A stretch of DNA of 64,000 nt from an uncultured Pseudomonas sp. (GCA_943912755.1 CALTWF010000008.1:1-64000), one strand, 5' to 3'. Positions 1-9,016 are shown, counted from the stretch's first letter. The notes: generated by a model from the letters alone, not told the origin. Translations and numbers: made by a program.

Positions 1-2
1 TG

Positions 3-65
3 CAGTTCATGGGCTACTACACCGCCGTGCTCAGCGTGCCGGCCATCGTCGCGCTGTTCGCCTGA
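3..65 (+). CDS. C-terminal end of a membrane protein, probably a transporter (partial)
   Basis: Only the last 20 codons are present, ending in TGA just before the oprD-type gene. The peptide (QFMGYYTAVLSVPAIVALFA) is hydrophobic and looks like the final membrane helix of a secondary transporter. The family cannot be decided from this piece. It lies upstream of a porin gene on the same strand, so it may belong to the same uptake locus. Confidence 0.5.
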   Translation, partial: QFMGYYTAVLSVPAIVALFA

Positions 66-131
66 ACTGATCCCCTCTCGTTAACCCACGCGGCCTGGCG
101 GTCGCGTGGCTTCACTCGCCCGCAAGAAAGG

Positions 132-142
132 AACAACAACAA
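132..142 (+). promoter_or_regulatory. Crc/Hfq-type A-rich catabolite-repression motif at the porin start
   Basis: AACAACAACAA runs into the ATG at 142, just after the Shine-Dalgarno AAAGGA. It contains AANAANAA, the motif bound by Hfq with Crc in Pseudomonas to block translation when preferred carbon sources are present. Binding here is inferred from motif and position. Confidence 0.55.
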
Positions 143-1389
143 TGAATATCCTTTGCACCCCGCGCCGCGTGCCGACGGCCTGCGCCTGCCTGTTGCTCGC
201 CGGTACCGTCCAGGCCGCAGGCTTTGTCGACGACGCCAAGGCTGGCCTGACCCTGCGTAACTTCTATATCAACCGCAACTTCGTCGACCCGGCGTACCCG
301 CAAGGCAAGGCCGAGGAGTGGACGCAGAGCTTCATCCTCGACGCGAAATCCGGCTTTACCCAGGGCACGATCGGTTTCGGCGTGGATGTGCTGGGGTTGT
401 ACTCGGTGAAGCTCGACGGCGGCCGTGGCACGGCCAATACCCAGTTGTTGCCGGTGCACGACGATGGGCGGCCGGCGGATGATTTCGGCCGGCTCGGCGT
501 GGCCCTGAAGGCGAAGATCTCCGCTACCGAGCTGAAGGTCGGCGAATGGTCGCCGATGCTGCCGGTGCTGCGCTCGGACGATGGCCGCTCGTTGCCGCAA
601 ACCTTCCAGGGTGCCCAGGTCACTTCCCGCGAGATCACCGACCTGACCCTTTATGGCGCGCGTTTCCGCGGCAACAGCCCGCGCAACGACGCGAGCATGG
701 ATGACCTGTTCATGGCCGGGCGGCCAGGGGCGACGTCGGACCGCCTGGATATTCTCGGCGGCGAATACCAGTTCAACGACAAGGCGACCCTGGTCGGCGT
801 CTGGCACTCGGACCTGCGCGATATCTACAAGCAGCAGTACTACAACCTGGCCCACCGCCAGGCCGTGGGCGGCTGGACCCTGGGTGCCAACCTCGGCTAC
901 TTCGTCGGCAAGGACAGTGGCCGCTCGCTGGCCGGGGACATGGACAACCGCACCGGCTCGCTGATGCTCTCGGCGCGTACCGGCGGCCACACCTTCTACC
1001 TCGGCCTGCAGAAAGTCAGTGGCGACACCGGCTGGATGCGGGTCAACGGCACGGCCGGCACCAGCCTGGCCAACGACAGCTTCAACTCCAGCTACGACAA
1101 CGCTCACGAGCGCTCATGGCAGGTGCGTTATGACCACGACTTCGCGGTGGATGGCCTGCCGGGGTTGCAGCTGATGACCCGCTACATCAGCGGTGACCAG
1201 GTGCGCATCGGCACGCTGCGCGATGGCAAGGAGTGGGGGCGTGAGACCGAGCTGGCGTACACCGTGCAGAGCGGCTCGCTGCGCGACCTGACGGTGAAAT
1301 GGAGAAGCTCGACCCTGCGCCGCGACTTCAGCAGCAACGAGTTCGATGAGCATCGGGTGATCGTGAGTTATCCGTTGTCGTTGTTGTGA
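142..1389 (+). CDS. OprD-family outer-membrane porin
   Basis: A 415-residue substrate-specific porin for small acids or similar nutrients. The protein opens with a signal peptide (cleavage likely after VQA). The start of the mature protein, AGFVDDAKAGLTLRNFYINR, is the usual OprD opening. The C-terminus ends in short hydrophobic strands typical of an 18-strand barrel. The ATG at 142 was chosen over an in-frame GTG at 106 because AAAGGA lies at proper spacing before it and it gives a clean signal peptide. A second, divergent-sequence OprD paralogue lies tail-to-tail at 1484-2731. The neighbouring carriers and lactonase suggest an organic acid or lactone as ligand, but the substrate is unknown. 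Confidence 0.92.
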   Translation: MNILCTPRRVPTACACLLLAGTVQAAGFVDDAKAGLTLRNFYINRNFVDPAYPQGKAEEWTQSFILDAKSGFTQGTIGFGVDVLGLYSVKLDGGRGTANTQLLPVHDDGRPADDFGRLGVALKAKISATELKVGEWSPMLPVLRSDDGRSLPQTFQGAQVTSREITDLTLYGARFRGNSPRNDASMDDLFMAGRPGATSDRLDILGGEYQFNDKATLVGVWHSDLRDIYKQQYYNLAHRQAVGGWTLGANLGYFVGKDSGRSLAGDMDNRTGSLMLSARTGGHTFYLGLQKVSGDTGWMRVNGTAGTSLANDSFNSSYDNAHERSWQVRYDHDFAVDGLPGLQLMTRYISGDQVRIGTLRDGKEWGRETELAYTVQSGSLRDLTVKWRSSTLRRDFSSNEFDEHRVIVSYPLSLL

Positions 1390-1413
1390 TCGGTCCGATC
1401 CGACGAGTATTGA

Positions 1414-1430
1414 CGCGGTTCCGGACCGCG
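1414..1430. terminator. Possible hairpin between convergent porin genes
   Basis: CGCGGT-TCCGG-ACCGCG forms a 6-bp perfect stem between the two convergent stop codons. There is no T-run on either side, so intrinsic termination is only a possibility. Confidence 0.3.
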
Positions 1431-1483
1431 CCGCATGGGTAGTATGGGTAAGCCGGAAGGTGTGCAGATAGAGAGACGGCGGC

Positions 1484-2731
1484 TTACAGCAACGGAATGC
1501 TGTAGCTGAGGATCAGCCGGTTTTCGTCCGCGTCGCGACTGAAGTCCGAGCGGTAGCTGGCGTTGCGCCAACGGATGCCGAGGTTCTTCAACGGGCCTTG
1601 CTGGACGATGTATTGCAGTTCGGTATTGCGCTCCCGTTCGCGGCCATCGCTGCCATCGGCCAGGCGCACGTCATGCCCCTGGATGTAGCGGCTCATGAAG
1701 GTCAGCCCCGGCAGCCCGACCTTGGCAAAGTCGAAGTCATAGCGCAGTTGCCACGAGCGTTCCCGGGCACCGGCGAAATCGTTGATCTGCACGAAGTTGA
1801 CCAGGTAGGGGTCGGTGCCATCGATGTAGGGGAAGCCGGTATCCCCGGACATCTGCTGGTAACCGACGCTGATACCGTGGCCGGCGATGCTGTAGCCGAG
1901 CAGCCCGTTGAGTGCGCGGTTGTCGATCCGCCCGCCTGCCGCTGCACCCTGGTCGCGGCTGAGCGCCAGGCGCAGGTCGGCCTTGAGCTTGCCGGCGCCC
2001 AGCGCGCTGGAGCCCGCCAGGCCGAGGAAATGCTGGCGATAGACATCGTCCAGTTCGCCCAGGTGGTAGCTCGCCGTCAGTTGCTTGCCCAGCTCGTAGT
2101 CGGCGCCGATCAGGTCGAAGTGGTCGGCGCTGACCCCCGCGCGGAAACGACCGTTCTTGTTGTTCAGTTGCAAGGCCTGGGCGGCGCTCTGGTCGCGGTC
2201 GGTGACCCGTTCCAGGCGCCCGGCGGTCAGGGTCAGGCCGGCGATTTCGTTGGCGCTCAGCAGCCCGCCCTGGAAGGTCTGGGGAAACAGCCGGCCATTG
2301 TTGGCCTGCACCGTGGGCAGGTCGGGGACCAGGGTGCCGAGCTTCAGCTCACTGGCCGATACGCGCAATTTCGCGGTCAGGCCCAGCTTGGAATACTCGT
2401 CGGGGGCGCGGCCGTCGTCATGTACCGGCAGCAGGCCGGTGCCGGCCCGGTCGCGGCTCGAATCCAGCTTCAGCCCCAGCATGCCCAGGGCATCGAGGCC
2501 AACGCCGATGGTGCCGGGGGTGTAGCCGGAGCGCAGGTCGAGGACGAAGCCCTGGGCCCATTCGGCGCGCTTGCTCTGTCCGCTGCCGTCGCGGAAATCA
2601 CGGTTCAGGTAGAAGTTGCGGGTTTGCAGGCTGGCCTTGGCGTCGTCGAAAAAACCTTCCGCCTGGACGCTGCCGGCAAGGCCGCATAGGCCAAGCAGGG
2701 CGGGAAGGGGCAGGGCGTTGTGCTGTTGCAT
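1484..2731 (-). CDS. OprD-family outer-membrane porin (second paralogue)
   Basis: A 415-residue OprD-type barrel with a signal peptide ending SVQA and a mature start of EGFFDDAKASLQTRNFYLNRDF. It ends in alternating hydrophobic residues (NRLILSYSIPLL). The start at 2731 has CTGGAG about eight bases upstream. The open frame continues further upstream but that part is not porin-like. It follows the CitMHS gene by about 80 bases on the same strand, so the SMP-30, CitMHS and porin genes are probably one unit. This would pair outer- and inner-membrane uptake of the same acid. It resembles the porin at 142-1389 but is clearly a separate copy, not a recent duplication. Confidence 0.92.
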   Translation of the reverse strand: MQQHNALPLPALLGLCGLAGSVQAEGFFDDAKASLQTRNFYLNRDFRDGSGQSKRAEWAQGFVLDLRSGYTPGTIGVGLDALGMLGLKLDSSRDRAGTGLLPVHDDGRAPDEYSKLGLTAKLRVSASELKLGTLVPDLPTVQANNGRLFPQTFQGGLLSANEIAGLTLTAGRLERVTDRDQSAAQALQLNNKNGRFRAGVSADHFDLIGADYELGKQLTASYHLGELDDVYRQHFLGLAGSSALGAGKLKADLRLALSRDQGAAAGGRIDNRALNGLLGYSIAGHGISVGYQQMSGDTGFPYIDGTDPYLVNFVQINDFAGARERSWQLRYDFDFAKVGLPGLTFMSRYIQGHDVRLADGSDGRERERNTELQYIVQQGPLKNLGIRWRNASYRSDFSRDADENRLILSYSIPLL

Positions 2732-2811
2732 GGTGGACTCCAGTGCGTTCTTGCGGACGCGGCGCAGCAGGCCATCCCGGTGGATGGCCTGATCGTTGTT
2801 GTAGGGGCGGG

Positions 2812-4098
2812 TCAGTTGAACAGGGTGATGGAACCGAGCAGCACGGCGGCAATGAACATCACCACGCAGGTGCCGATGCTCCAGCCGATGCAGGCGCGCT
2901 GGTTGTCGCCGTAATCCAGGTCGAGCAGGCCGCACAGCAGGTAGGTGGAGGCGACCAGCGGGCTGAGCAGGTGCACCGGCTGGCCGATCAGGCTGGCGAT
3001 GGCCATTTCCTTGGCTTCGATGCCGTAGTGGCTGGCGGTTTCGGCGAGGATCGGCAGGATGCCGAAGTAGAAGGCGTCGTTGGTCAGCACGTAGGTGAAG
3101 GGCATGCTGATGAATGCGGTGAACACCGACATGAAATGCCCGGCCGAGTCCGGGATCACTGCCACCAGGCTGGTGGAGATGGCCTTGACCATGCCGGTGC
3201 CGGACATCACCCCGACGAAGATGCCGGCGGCGAAGATCAGCAGGGTGACCGCCAGCACGTTGTCGGCATGCTTGCCGATCACCGCCTTCTGCTCCTTGAG
3301 GCTGGGGAAGTTGACCAGCAGGCCGAGGGACAAGGCGATGATGAACAGCACCGAGATCGGCATGAGGTTGAGCATCATCGCGGCGATCAGGCCGAGGGTC
3401 AGCGCGGCGTTGAACAGGAAGCGCCAGTCGCCCAGGCGGAATTCGCTGAAATGCTCCAGGTCCTGGTCATGCTCCAGCTCGATGATGCCCAGGCGGCGGC
3501 GCTCCCTGCGGCCCAGATGGAAGGCGGCGAACAGCACCCAGCCGAGCCCGGCGAACATGATCGGCAGCATGGCGATGAACAGTTCGGTGACGTCCATGTG
3601 CATGGCGCTGGCGGCACGGGAGAACGGGCCGGCCCAGGGCAGGATGTTCATCACGCCGATGGTCAGCAGCAGTACCGTGGCCATCACTTGCAGGCTGATG
3701 CCGGTACGCCGGTAAAGCGGCAACAGGGCGGCGGTGGTGATGATGTAGGTGGTGGCGCCGTCGCCATCGAGACCGACGCAGATGCCCAGCACCGCAGTGC
3801 CGAGCACGATCTTCAGCGGATCGCCCTTGACCAGCCTGAGGATCAGGGTGATCAGCGGGTTGAACAGCCCCGCCTCGGTCATCATGCAGAAGTAGAGGAT
3901 GGCGAAGGTCAGCATGATGCCGGTGGGGGCGAGCATCTTCACCCCCTCGAACATCATCGGCCCGAGCGTGGTGGCGAAGCCGCCCAGGCAGGCGAAGGCG
4001 ATCGGTACCAGGGTCAGTGCCACCAGCGGTGACAGGCGTTTGCTCATGATCAGGTACATGAAGCAGACGATCATGGTGTAGCTCAGCAGCGTCAGCAT
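2812..4098 (-). CDS. CitMHS-family citrate/organic-acid:H+ symporter
   Basis: A 428-residue inner-membrane carrier with about twelve hydrophobic segments. The sequence carries the CitMHS (citrate-Mg2+:H+ / citrate-Ca2+:H+ symporter) character, including an N-terminal MLTLLSYTMIVCFMYLIMSK, the stretch GICVGLDGDGATTYIITTAALLPLYRR and a C-terminal GQPVHLLSPLVASTYLL. Members move metal-citrate or related tricarboxylates with protons. It sits between the lactonase gene and the second porin on the same strand. The real substrate could be another di- or tricarboxylate, and nothing in the sequence decides this. Confidence 0.88.
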   Translation of the reverse strand: MLTLLSYTMIVCFMYLIMSKRLSPLVALTLVPIAFACLGGFATTLGPMMFEGVKMLAPTGIMLTFAILYFCMMTEAGLFNPLITLILRLVKGDPLKIVLGTAVLGICVGLDGDGATTYIITTAALLPLYRRTGISLQVMATVLLLTIGVMNILPWAGPFSRAASAMHMDVTELFIAMLPIMFAGLGWVLFAAFHLGRRERRRLGIIELEHDQDLEHFSEFRLGDWRFLFNAALTLGLIAAMMLNLMPISVLFIIALSLGLLVNFPSLKEQKAVIGKHADNVLAVTLLIFAAGIFVGVMSGTGMVKAISTSLVAVIPDSAGHFMSVFTAFISMPFTYVLTNDAFYFGILPILAETASHYGIEAKEMAIASLIGQPVHLLSPLVASTYLLCGLLDLDYGDNQRACIGWSIGTCVVMFIAAVLLGSITLFN

Positions 4099-4193
4099 GG
4101 GGTCCCTCTTTTTATCTGTCTTGTATGGGTAGCAGGGTTTTCGCGGGCGAGCGCGGCCCGTGCGCCAGGTGCACAGGGCCGGGCGACGCCCGG

Positions 4194-5126
4194 TCAGTCG
4201 GGGTTATGCGAGAACAGCGGTTTTCCCGGTTGCGTCATCCGTGCCTTGAGGATGTGGCCGGTGGCGGAGTCGGTGATGAACAGCTCGCGGTTGTCCTGGC
4301 CGCCGAAGGCCAGGTTGGTCAGGGTGCGGCCGTCGGTGCACGCGCGCAGGCGGTACAGCGGCACGGCATGGCGGTCGAACACCCATACGCAGGCATTGCC
4401 GGCATCGCAGACGAACAGGTTGCCGGCGCTGTCCAGGGCCATGCCGTCGGCACCGCTGACGCCGCCGGCCATGGCGGTGAAGATGCCGGCCTTGCTGGTG
4501 CTGCCATCGGCCTGCAGCGGCAGGCGCCACACCGCGTTGCCGCGGGTCATGGCCACCAGCAGGGCGTTCTCCTCCAGGTCCATGACCAGGCCGTTGGGGC
4601 TCGGGCCGTTGTCCAGCAGACAGTCCAGGCGGCCGCGCTGCAGGTCGTAGCGGAACACCCGACCGCTCGGATCGTGCATGCCGGTCTGACCCTGGTCGGT
4701 GAAGTAGAGGTGGCCGTCACGGTCGAAGAACAGGTCGTTGACGCCCTTGAAGCCTTCGCTGCGGCGATGGGTGAGAAACGGCTCGATACGCCGGCTGAGC
4801 GGGTCGAGCACGAGGATTCCCAGCTTGTAGTCGGCGATGAAAATGCGCCCGTCGCGGTGGATTTTCAGGCCGTTGGGCCAGCCGTCGTATTCGATCACCA
4901 GTTCCCATTCCCCGGCCGGCGAGATGCGGAAGATCCGGCCGTAGGGGATGTCGGTGACATACAGGTTGCCGTCGCGGTCGAACGACGGGCCCTCGAGAAA
5001 GCTGGCGACCTTCTGCCCGGGCTTGTTGGCCCGTACCCAGTCCGAATCCCCTTCTCTGCAAAATTCCTTCGGCAGTCGGCTGAACACCTCGGTGCTGCGG
5101 TCTTCGGGCGGGGCATAAAGGCTCAT
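4194..5126 (-). CDS. SMP-30/gluconolactonase-family lactonase
   Basis: A 310-residue six-bladed beta-propeller of the SMP-30/gluconolactonase/LRE family, likely a metal-dependent cytosolic lactonase. Repeated blade motifs such as EGPSFDRDGNLYVTDIPYGRIFRIS, NDLFFDRDGHLYFTDQGQTG and GADGMALDSAGNLFVCDAGN are visible. The family metal ligands are expected at the first EGP glutamate, the NGL or ND asparagine and the GxDG aspartate, all of which have counterparts. GGAG precedes the ATG at 5126. It is the first gene of the leftward unit and faces the HMG-CoA-lyase operon. Its lactone substrate is unknown. Confidence 0.88.
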   Translation of the reverse strand: MSLYAPPEDRSTEVFSRLPKEFCREGDSDWVRANKPGQKVASFLEGPSFDRDGNLYVTDIPYGRIFRISPAGEWELVIEYDGWPNGLKIHRDGRIFIADYKLGILVLDPLSRRIEPFLTHRRSEGFKGVNDLFFDRDGHLYFTDQGQTGMHDPSGRVFRYDLQRGRLDCLLDNGPSPNGLVMDLEENALLVAMTRGNAVWRLPLQADGSTSKAGIFTAMAGGVSGADGMALDSAGNLFVCDAGNACVWVFDRHAVPLYRLRACTDGRTLTNLAFGGQDNRELFITDSATGHILKARMTQPGKPLFSHNPD

Positions 5127-5165
5127 GGCCAGTCTCCAGGTTGATCTTGTTATGTTGAGCGCTTT

Positions 5166-5182
5166 GTTCTATCTGTCAGAAC
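5166..5182. promoter_or_regulatory. Inverted repeat GTTCT-N7-AGAAC, candidate IclR operator
   Basis: A perfect inverted repeat lies just upstream of the lactonase start in the divergent intergenic region. The same AGAAC half-site recurs near the other promoter at 5272-5296. The IclR-type gene at 9017 is the only regulator in the locus, so it is the likely ligand-controlled binder. This is inference. Confidence 0.4.
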
Positions 5183-5271
5183 GATGTTGCTCTTGATGGA
5201 ACACTTTCCAAGCAATTCGACTGACTGTCAAGCGGATTGACAGATGGGAAAATTCAGGCTGATACTAAAAA

Positions 5272-5296
5272 CAGAACATAATTCTGCCTGACAGAA
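5272..5296. promoter_or_regulatory. Overlapping inverted repeats CAGAA-N5-TTCTG-N5-CAGAA, candidate IclR operator
   Basis: Three CAGAA/TTCTG half-sites alternate with exact 5-base spacers about 80-105 bases upstream of the HMG-CoA-lyase-type gene. Evenly spaced half-sites on one DNA face suit a dimeric or tetrameric regulator. They share the half-site found at 5166-5182. Confidence 0.45.
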
Positions 5297-5378
5297 CAAT
5301 CATAAAAATCCAGCGTATTCGCCGTTGGCGTACTGCATGAAGGTTCAGCAGGCTCTCCACCCGGTGAGGAGAACCGCC

Positions 5379-6320
5379 GTGAAACACGCAACAGATATCG
5401 ACATCCTGGTCAGTGAAGTAGGCCCGCGAGACGGCCTGCAAAGTGTCAAGGCGGTAATGCCGACCGCCCTCAAGCTGCAATGGCTGAGCGCTCTGGCCGC
5501 TTCCGGCTTGCGGGAGATCGAGGTCGGCTCCTTCGTGTCGCCCAAGCTGCTGCCGCAAATGGCCGATGCCGCCGAAGTCGTCGCCCATGCGCTGACCTTG
5601 CCGGGGCTGCATGTCACCGCGCTGGTGCCCAACCTCAAGGGTGCCGAAGCCGCGTTCAATGCCGGGGTGCACAAGATCACCCTGCCGATTTCGGTCAGCG
5701 AGCAGCACTCCATCGCCAATATCCGCAAGACCCACGCCCAGGTGTTCGAGGAGGTCGGCGCCGTGGTCGCCCTGCGCAACGAGCGTTTCCCCGGTATCCA
5801 GATCGAGGCGGGATTGTCGACGGCGTTCGGCTGCACCTTGCAGGGCGTGGTCAGCGATGACCAGACCATCGACCTGTCGCTGCGCATGGCCGCGCTCGGG
5901 GTCGACGAGGTCGGGCTGTCGGATACCGTCGGCTATGCCAACCCGGTCCAGGTCCGCCGCCTGTTCACCCGCCTGCGCCAGGAGATCGGCGCGCTGGCGG
6001 GCAGCGCGCATTTCCACAACACCCGCGGCCAGGGCCTGGCCAACGTGGTGGCGGCACTGGAGGCCGGGGTCACCACCTTCGACGGCTCCCAAGGCGGCCT
6101 GGGCGGTTGTCCTTACGCGCCGGGGGCCTCGGGCAACATCGTCAGCGAAGACCTGGTGTACCTGCTGGAGTCCATGGGGCTGCGTACCGGCGTCGATATC
6201 GAGCGCCTGGTCGCCGCCCGCCAATGGCTGCACCAGGGGCTGCCGGGTGAGCCTGTCTACGGCTTCATCGCCGATGCCGGGGTCGGCAAGAACTTCAGCT
6301 ATGCGCAGGAGGCCGTATGA
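5379..6320 (+). CDS. Hydroxymethylglutaryl-CoA lyase-type enzyme
   Basis: A 313-residue TIM-barrel enzyme of the HMG-CoA lyase family. Members cleave HMG-CoA or similar branched acyl-CoA to acetyl-CoA plus a keto acid. The family opening VSEVGPRDGLQSVK supplies the metal-binding Asp and catalytic Arg. HFHNTRGQGLANVVAALEAG and the glycine-rich FDGSQGGLGGCPYAPGASGN loop with the catalytic Cys follow. GTG at 5379 was chosen because GAGGAG stands seven bases before it and the family start aligns there. An ATG at 5325 would add an unlikely leader. The stop overlaps the CoA-transferase start (ATGA). With a CoA-transferase beside it, the substrate is probably a free acid activated in situ rather than a leucine intermediate. 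Confidence 0.9.
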   Translation: MKHATDIDILVSEVGPRDGLQSVKAVMPTALKLQWLSALAASGLREIEVGSFVSPKLLPQMADAAEVVAHALTLPGLHVTALVPNLKGAEAAFNAGVHKITLPISVSEQHSIANIRKTHAQVFEEVGAVVALRNERFPGIQIEAGLSTAFGCTLQGVVSDDQTIDLSLRMAALGVDEVGLSDTVGYANPVQVRRLFTRLRQEIGALAGSAHFHNTRGQGLANVVAALEAGVTTFDGSQGGLGGCPYAPGASGNIVSEDLVYLLESMGLRTGVDIERLVAARQWLHQGLPGEPVYGFIADAGVGKNFSYAQEAV

Positions 6321-7519
6321 GCCAGGCCGAAACGAAAGCCCTGCCGCTGGCCGGAATCCGCGTGGTCGAGTTCGTGCACATGGTCATGGGCCCGACCTGC
6401 GGCCTGCTGCTGGCCGACCTCGGTGCAGAGGTGATCAAGGTCGAGCCGGTGCCCGAGGGCGACAACACCCGCCGCCTGATGGGCTCGGGCGCCGGTTACT
6501 GGATGACCTACAACCGCAACAAGAAGAGCTTCGCCGTGGACATCAAGTCGGAGGAGGGCATGGCTGCGGTGAAGAAGCTGCTGGCCACCGCCGACGTGGT
6601 CACCGAGAACTTCCGCCCCGGGGCCATGGACAAGCTGGGCCTGGGTTACGAGCAGGTCAAGGCGATCAGGCCGGATATCATCTACAGCTCGATGAAGGGT
6701 TTCCTGCCCGGCCCCTATGAGCAGCGCACCGCACTCGACGAGGTGGTGCAGATGATGACCGGCCTGGCCTACATGACCGGTCCGGTGGGCCGGCCGCTGC
6801 GTGCCGGCGCGTCGGTCAACGATGTGATGGGCGGCATGTTCAGTGCCGTGTCGATCCTCGCCGCGCTGTTGCAGCGCAAGGACAGCGGCCGGGGGCAATT
6901 CGTGCAGACCGGGCTGTTCGAGAACTCGGCGTTCCTGGTCGGCCAGCACATGATGCAGCAGGTGGTCACCGGCAAGGCGCCCGCGCCGATGCCCAGCCGT
7001 ATTTCGGCCTGGGCCATCTATGACGTGTTCGACACGGCAGAGGACGGCGAGCAGGTGTTCCTCGGCGTGGTCAGCGACAGCCAGTGGACGGCCTTCTGCG
7101 CGGCCTTCGACTTCCCGGCGCTGGGCAATGACCCGCAACTGGCGCGCAACAACCAGCGGGTCGCCGCCCGCGACAGCCTGCTGCCGCTGGTGCGCCAGCG
7201 CATCGGTGCCATGGACAAGGCCCGGGTCATGGCCCTGTGCGAGGCGGCAGGCCTGCCGTTCTCGCCGATCCAGCGCCCGCAGGACCTGTTCGACGACCCG
7301 CACCTGAATGCTTCCGGCGGCATGGCCCGGCTGACCCTGGCGGATGGCGAGGCGGTCAAGGTGCCGATGCTGCCGTTCGAGATGGACGGCCAGCGCTTCG
7401 GCACCCGCCTCGACGTACCGGCACTGGGCAGCCATTCACGGGAATTGCTCGAACAACTGGGTTATGACGCCGCTGCCATGGCCCGCCTGGAAGCGGCCGG
7501 TACGGTGAAGAGCGCCTGA
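6317..7519 (+). CDS. CaiB/BaiF-family (class III) CoA-transferase
   Basis: A 400-residue formyl-CoA-transferase-like enzyme that moves CoA from a donor thioester to a carboxylic acid. Family features include the N-terminal LAGIRVVEFVHMVMGPTCGLLLADLGAEVIKVEP with the expected active-site region further on. NRNKKSFAVDIKSEEG, ENFRPGAMDKLGLGYE and the C-terminal PFSPIQRPQDLFDDPHLNASGGM also fit. It is translationally coupled to the lyase by a 4-base overlap. Together the pair would activate and cleave a hydroxylated branched di- or tricarboxylate. Which acid is used cannot be read from sequence. Confidence 0.9.
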   Translation: MSQAETKALPLAGIRVVEFVHMVMGPTCGLLLADLGAEVIKVEPVPEGDNTRRLMGSGAGYWMTYNRNKKSFAVDIKSEEGMAAVKKLLATADVVTENFRPGAMDKLGLGYEQVKAIRPDIIYSSMKGFLPGPYEQRTALDEVVQMMTGLAYMTGPVGRPLRAGASVNDVMGGMFSAVSILAALLQRKDSGRGQFVQTGLFENSAFLVGQHMMQQVVTGKAPAPMPSRISAWAIYDVFDTAEDGEQVFLGVVSDSQWTAFCAAFDFPALGNDPQLARNNQRVAARDSLLPLVRQRIGAMDKARVMALCEAAGLPFSPIQRPQDLFDDPHLNASGGMARLTLADGEAVKVPMLPFEMDGQRFGTRLDVPALGSHSRELLEQLGYDAAAMARLEAAGTVKSA

Positions 7520-7524
7520 AGCAC

Positions 7525-7547
7525 GCGCCCGGCGCAGAGCCGGGCGC
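7525..7547 (+). other. Intercistronic hairpin between CoA-transferase and MFS genes
   Basis: GCGCCCGGC-GCAGA-GCCGGGCGC is a 9-bp perfect stem with a 5-base loop. It lacks a T-run, so it more likely protects or processes the mRNA, or attenuates it partially, than ends transcription outright. Confidence 0.45.
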
Positions 7548-7559
7548 TGCAGTCCCCAT

Positions 7560-7567
7560 AACAACAA
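7560..7567 (+). promoter_or_regulatory. Crc/Hfq-type motif upstream of the MFS gene
   Basis: AACAACAA matches AANAANAA, 16 bases before the ATG at 7584. No strong Shine-Dalgarno lies between, so Hfq/Crc binding could directly cover the ribosome landing site. Confidence 0.5.
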
Positions 7568-7583
7568 CAGCGAGACTTGAGTC

Positions 7584-8903
7584 ATGGCCAACGTCACGAT
7601 CACCGATACCCCTCTGTCCAACCCGCATTCCGCTGCGCCCACTGCACTCCAGCAACAGGCCATGCGCAAGGCCGCCTGGCGTCTGATCCCGCTGCTGGCG
7701 CTGGCGTACTTCTTCAACTATCTGGATCGCACGAGCGTCGGCTATGCGGCGTTGCAGATGACCGATGACCTGGGCCTGAGCGCTGCCCAGTTCGGTCTGG
7801 GCGCCGGCATCATGTTTGTCGGTTACTGCTTGTGCGAGGTACCGAGCAACCTGGCGATGTACCGCTTCGGCGCGCGCCTGTGGATGGCGCGGATCATGAT
7901 CACCTGGGGCATTGCCGCGGCGGCCACGGCGTTCGTCGTCGGCCCCTGGAGCTTCTATATCGTCCGCTTCCTGCTCGGCGTGGCGGAAGCCGGGTTCTTC
8001 CCCGGGGTGATCTTCTTCCTTACCCTGTGGTTCCCGCTGCAGTATCGCACCCGGGTACTGGCCTGGTTTACCGTGGCCACGCCGATTTCCTTCCTGGTCG
8101 GCGGCCCGCTGTCCATCTGGCTGTTGCAGATGCACGGCTTGCTGGGGCTGGCCGGCTGGCAATGGATGTTCATCATCGAAGGCCTGCCGGCCTGTGTGCT
8201 TGGCCTGATCACTCTCAAGGTACTTGCCAACCGGCCTGCCGAGGCCAAGTGGCTGAGTGTGGAGGAGCGCGATGCGCTGACCGGCATGCTCGACCAGGAA
8301 AAGCGCGACAGCGACAAGCGCCACGGTTTCGCCGCCGCGTTGAAGGACCCGCGGGTGTGGATCCTCAGCAGCATCACCTTCAGTTTCACCATTGGCACCT
8401 ACGGCATCGGCATCTGGTTGCCGCAGATGCTCAAGGCCCAGGGTATCGAACTGAGCCTGATCGGCTGGGTGGCGGCGGTGCCGTACTTCTTTTCGACCAT
8501 CGGTCTGTTGTTCTGGGCGCGGCATGTCGATCGCAGCGGCCGCGGCATCCTCAACCTGATCGTCGCCCTGGTGCTGGCCGGCCTGGCACTGATCTTCGCG
8601 GTGAACATGGACTCGCTGGTTCCGGCGTTGCTCGGTATCACCCTGGCCCTGGTGGGGACGATTTCCGCCAAGACCATTTTCTACACCCTGCCGGCGAAGT
8701 TCCTTTCCGGTCAGGCGGCAGCGGGCGGCATCGCCCTGATCAACTCCATCGGTGCCTTCGGCGGTTTTGTCGGGCCTTACCTGATGAGCTATCTCAAGGA
8801 GCATACCCAGTCGTTCAGCGCCGGCTTGATGGTAATGGGCGGTATTCTTTTCGTCGCCGCGCTGATGGCGTTGTCGCTGCGCATCTTCATGCGCGATGCC
8901 TGA
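7584..8903 (+). CDS. MFS transporter, anion:cation symporter (ACS) type
   Basis: A 439-residue major-facilitator carrier with twelve predicted membrane segments. The stretch LAYFFNYLDRTSVGYAALQM after a hydrophilic N-terminus, and GVAEAGFFPGVIFFLTLWFP in the middle of the first half, are characteristic of ACS-family uptake systems for organic acids such as phthalate, glucarate or tartrate. It follows the lyase and CoA-transferase genes on the same strand after 64 bases that hold a hairpin and a Crc-type motif. It is presumably the inner-membrane carrier for the substrate of this pathway, parallel to the CitMHS carrier on the other arm. Confidence 0.9.
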   Translation: MANVTITDTPLSNPHSAAPTALQQQAMRKAAWRLIPLLALAYFFNYLDRTSVGYAALQMTDDLGLSAAQFGLGAGIMFVGYCLCEVPSNLAMYRFGARLWMARIMITWGIAAAATAFVVGPWSFYIVRFLLGVAEAGFFPGVIFFLTLWFPLQYRTRVLAWFTVATPISFLVGGPLSIWLLQMHGLLGLAGWQWMFIIEGLPACVLGLITLKVLANRPAEAKWLSVEERDALTGMLDQEKRDSDKRHGFAAALKDPRVWILSSITFSFTIGTYGIGIWLPQMLKAQGIELSLIGWVAAVPYFFSTIGLLFWARHVDRSGRGILNLIVALVLAGLALIFAVNMDSLVPALLGITLALVGTISAKTIFYTLPAKFLSGQAAAGGIALINSIGAFGGFVGPYLMSYLKEHTQSFSAGLMVMGGILFVAALMALSLRIFMRDA

Positions 8904-9016
8904 GTTGGAACGGCGTTCCGCGGGGCGGACTGGTCTGCCCCACGGGGTTGCGGGTAACCTATCCGGCTTTCCGGGAGACCGGTGCCGCCCCTCACCAGAG
9001 CCGAGCCTGAGACCAG

